This document shows positions 63,319-64,000 of a DNA stretch of 64,000 nt, in pieces. How positions within the stretch are numbered: position 1 is the first letter of the stretch; each line of letters starts with the position of its first letter. The notes under the pieces were generated by a model, which was not told the DNA's origin, did no database searches, and worked only from the letters and a program-made list of their open reading frames with translations. A program made the position numbers and the translations under genes. This DNA comes from Candidatus Hydrogenedens sp. (GTDB taxonomy: Bacteria; Hydrogenedentota; Hydrogenedentia; Hydrogenedentales; JAEUWI01): contig WGMK01000005.1 in assembly GCA_016125095.1 (NCBI GenBank), positions 124,001 to 188,000 of the forward strand, read 5' to 3'.

Positions 63319-63774
63319 ATGATTCAAGACAAGGTTTCTGTACTGTTACTCGTCCTCGCTTTGAGTGGTCTGAGCGCGTGCGGACACGACGAGAGAGTCG
63401 AGCCAGTATGGCGAACGCTCGTCTTGGCCAATGACACAAACGCGATTTTGCGGTTGCTCCAGAGCGACCCGACAATCGTTTCAGAGGAAGATAGTTTTCA
63501 GTACCTACCCATCCACCTGGCGGTCGCAGCTGGCTACCCGGAAATGTGCCGCATTCTGGTAGAACACGGCAGCGATGTAAACGCCCGCATGCGCTACGGA
63601 GGCTGGACGCCGCTGCACTTCGCGGTCCCTGCGGAGTCGACCGAGATTATCAATCTCCTGTTGAAAGCGGGTGCCGATCCCACTATCGAAGACGATGATG
63701 GCACCTCCGCAATCGCTCTTGCTGCAGATTCCGGAAAGCCAGAACTGGTAGCTATGCTTAAGGCCAAGACGTGA
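63319..63774 (+). CDS. Ankyrin-repeat lipoprotein
   Basis: 151 residues from MIQDKVSVLL with lipobox LSAC (Cys20). AAGGG lies 9 nt upstream; an ATG at 63310 would overlap that sequence. The mature part has about three ankyrin repeats: VLANDTNAILRLLQSDP, LPIHLAVAAGYPEMCRILVEHG, TPLHFAVPAESTEIINLLLKAGADP and a weaker last one. Mediates protein-protein contacts, probably at the periplasm or envelope; no partner is indicated. Confidence 0.88.
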   Translation: MIQDKVSVLLLVLALSGLSACGHDERVEPVWRTLVLANDTNAILRLLQSDPTIVSEEDSFQYLPIHLAVAAGYPEMCRILVEHGSDVNARMRYGGWTPLHFAVPAESTEIINLLLKAGADPTIEDDDGTSAIALAADSGKPELVAMLKAKT

Positions 63775-63813
63775 CGCGGCACTGCTGTTGCAGGGTCGGA
63801 ATTCTTGGGAATA

Positions 63814-64000
63814 ATGGAATGTCCCGTGTCTGCCGATAAAGGCCGCTCAGGTGAAGCCGTGACCATCACGTTCTCAGATCAAATGCAAAAATCCCGGAGC
63901 ATCAGAATTGCGCTAAGTAGAATCGTGTGGATTGACGTCACTTTGCTTGTATTCGTTGTGGCCACAGCTCGATTGTTACCGCTAAAAGAGTATTCGAACA
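63814..64000 (+). CDS. Partial membrane protein of unknown function (runs off window)
   Basis: An ATG at 63814 with a weak TGGGA ribosome binding site opens a frame with no stop through the end of the window. The ~62 visible residues include one hydrophobic helix (WIDVTLLVFVVATARLL). It is 39 bp after the ankyrin gene. Too little is visible to assign. Confidence 0.4.
   Translation, partial: MECPVSADKGRSGEAVTITFSDQMQKSRSIRIALSRIVWIDVTLLVFVVATARLLPLKEYSN

Overview
The window looks like a chromosomal segment from a GC-rich, Gram-negative-type bacterium of the planctomycete/lentisphaera-like part of the tree. My best guess is Candidatus Hydrogenedentes (Hydrogenedentota). The pointers are a secreted protein with Glu-Gly 'EGEGEG' linkers and a paired C-terminal module built on ELLR-x-x-Q-x-F-N, a type II pseudopilin with the H-x9-DG signature, a DUF1501/DUF1800 pair with a dockerin-like tail, a CSPTR arylsulfatase, several lipoproteins and FG-GAP/PKD surface proteins. 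This is inference from protein style; there is no rRNA in the window to confirm it.

Layout. 1-3018 (minus): flagellar switch and regulation genes in the order fliM, fliN/fliY-like, fliA-type sigma factor, and an unknown charged protein cut by the window edge. 3125-6306 (minus): DUF1800-DUF1501 pair. 6482-15702 (mostly plus): envelope or glycan cluster with a polytopic membrane protein, a convergent GT2 glycosyltransferase, two membrane-anchored SGNH hydrolases, a B12-type radical SAM enzyme, a phytanoyl-CoA-type dioxygenase and a GtrB-like GT2. 15724-15810: tRNA-Leu(UAA). 15868-20300 (minus): an HD-GYP response regulator coupled by ATGA overlap to a hybrid histidine kinase. 20370-24102: HdeD-like membrane protein, an FG-GAP lipoprotein and a small unknown protein behind a long structured leader. 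24099-26741 (minus): a TIR-like / degenerate NB-ARC / TPR protein. 26936-28668: SDR plus HAD pair. 28676-35478 (minus): a GT-C membrane protein with TPRs and a 1322-residue Gly-rich/Ig-like surface protein. 35786-44820: Nudix hydrolase, PhoX-like DUF839 protein, triple-repeat Cys protein, PKD lipoprotein, Hsp20 and the EGE-linker protein. 44881-45615: a repeat island without genes. 45686-52228: pseudopilin, SOUL protein, dioxygenase, entericidin, FMN reductase, two EEP-family enzymes and an SGNH hydrolase. 52235-58401 (minus): valS, a SpoIIE-type phosphatase, a stand-alone PurH cyclohydrolase-like domain and purD. 59048-62749 (minus): sugar ABC binding lipoprotein, permease and arylsulfatase, flanked on both sides by inverted copies of a palindrome-rich element of about 230 bp. 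63319-64000: ankyrin lipoprotein and the beginning of a membrane protein.

How it fits together. Much of the window encodes exported or surface proteins (Sec, Tat and lipoprotein signals), sensing modules and envelope polysaccharide functions, interspersed with a little housekeeping (purD, valS, tRNA-Leu). Genes are tightly packed; three convergent pairs share a CTAG in which both stop codons overlap. Non-coding DNA is concentrated in a few islands rich in inverted repeats. I saw no CRISPR array, no prophage and no transposase. The most unusual items are the inverted repeat element around the ABC/sulfatase operon, the TIR/NTPase/TPR protein with eroded catalytic motifs, the stand-alone PurH-like domain with altered active-site motifs, and a 340-nt leader ending in a terminator-like U-run next to a perfect Shine-Dalgarno sequence.
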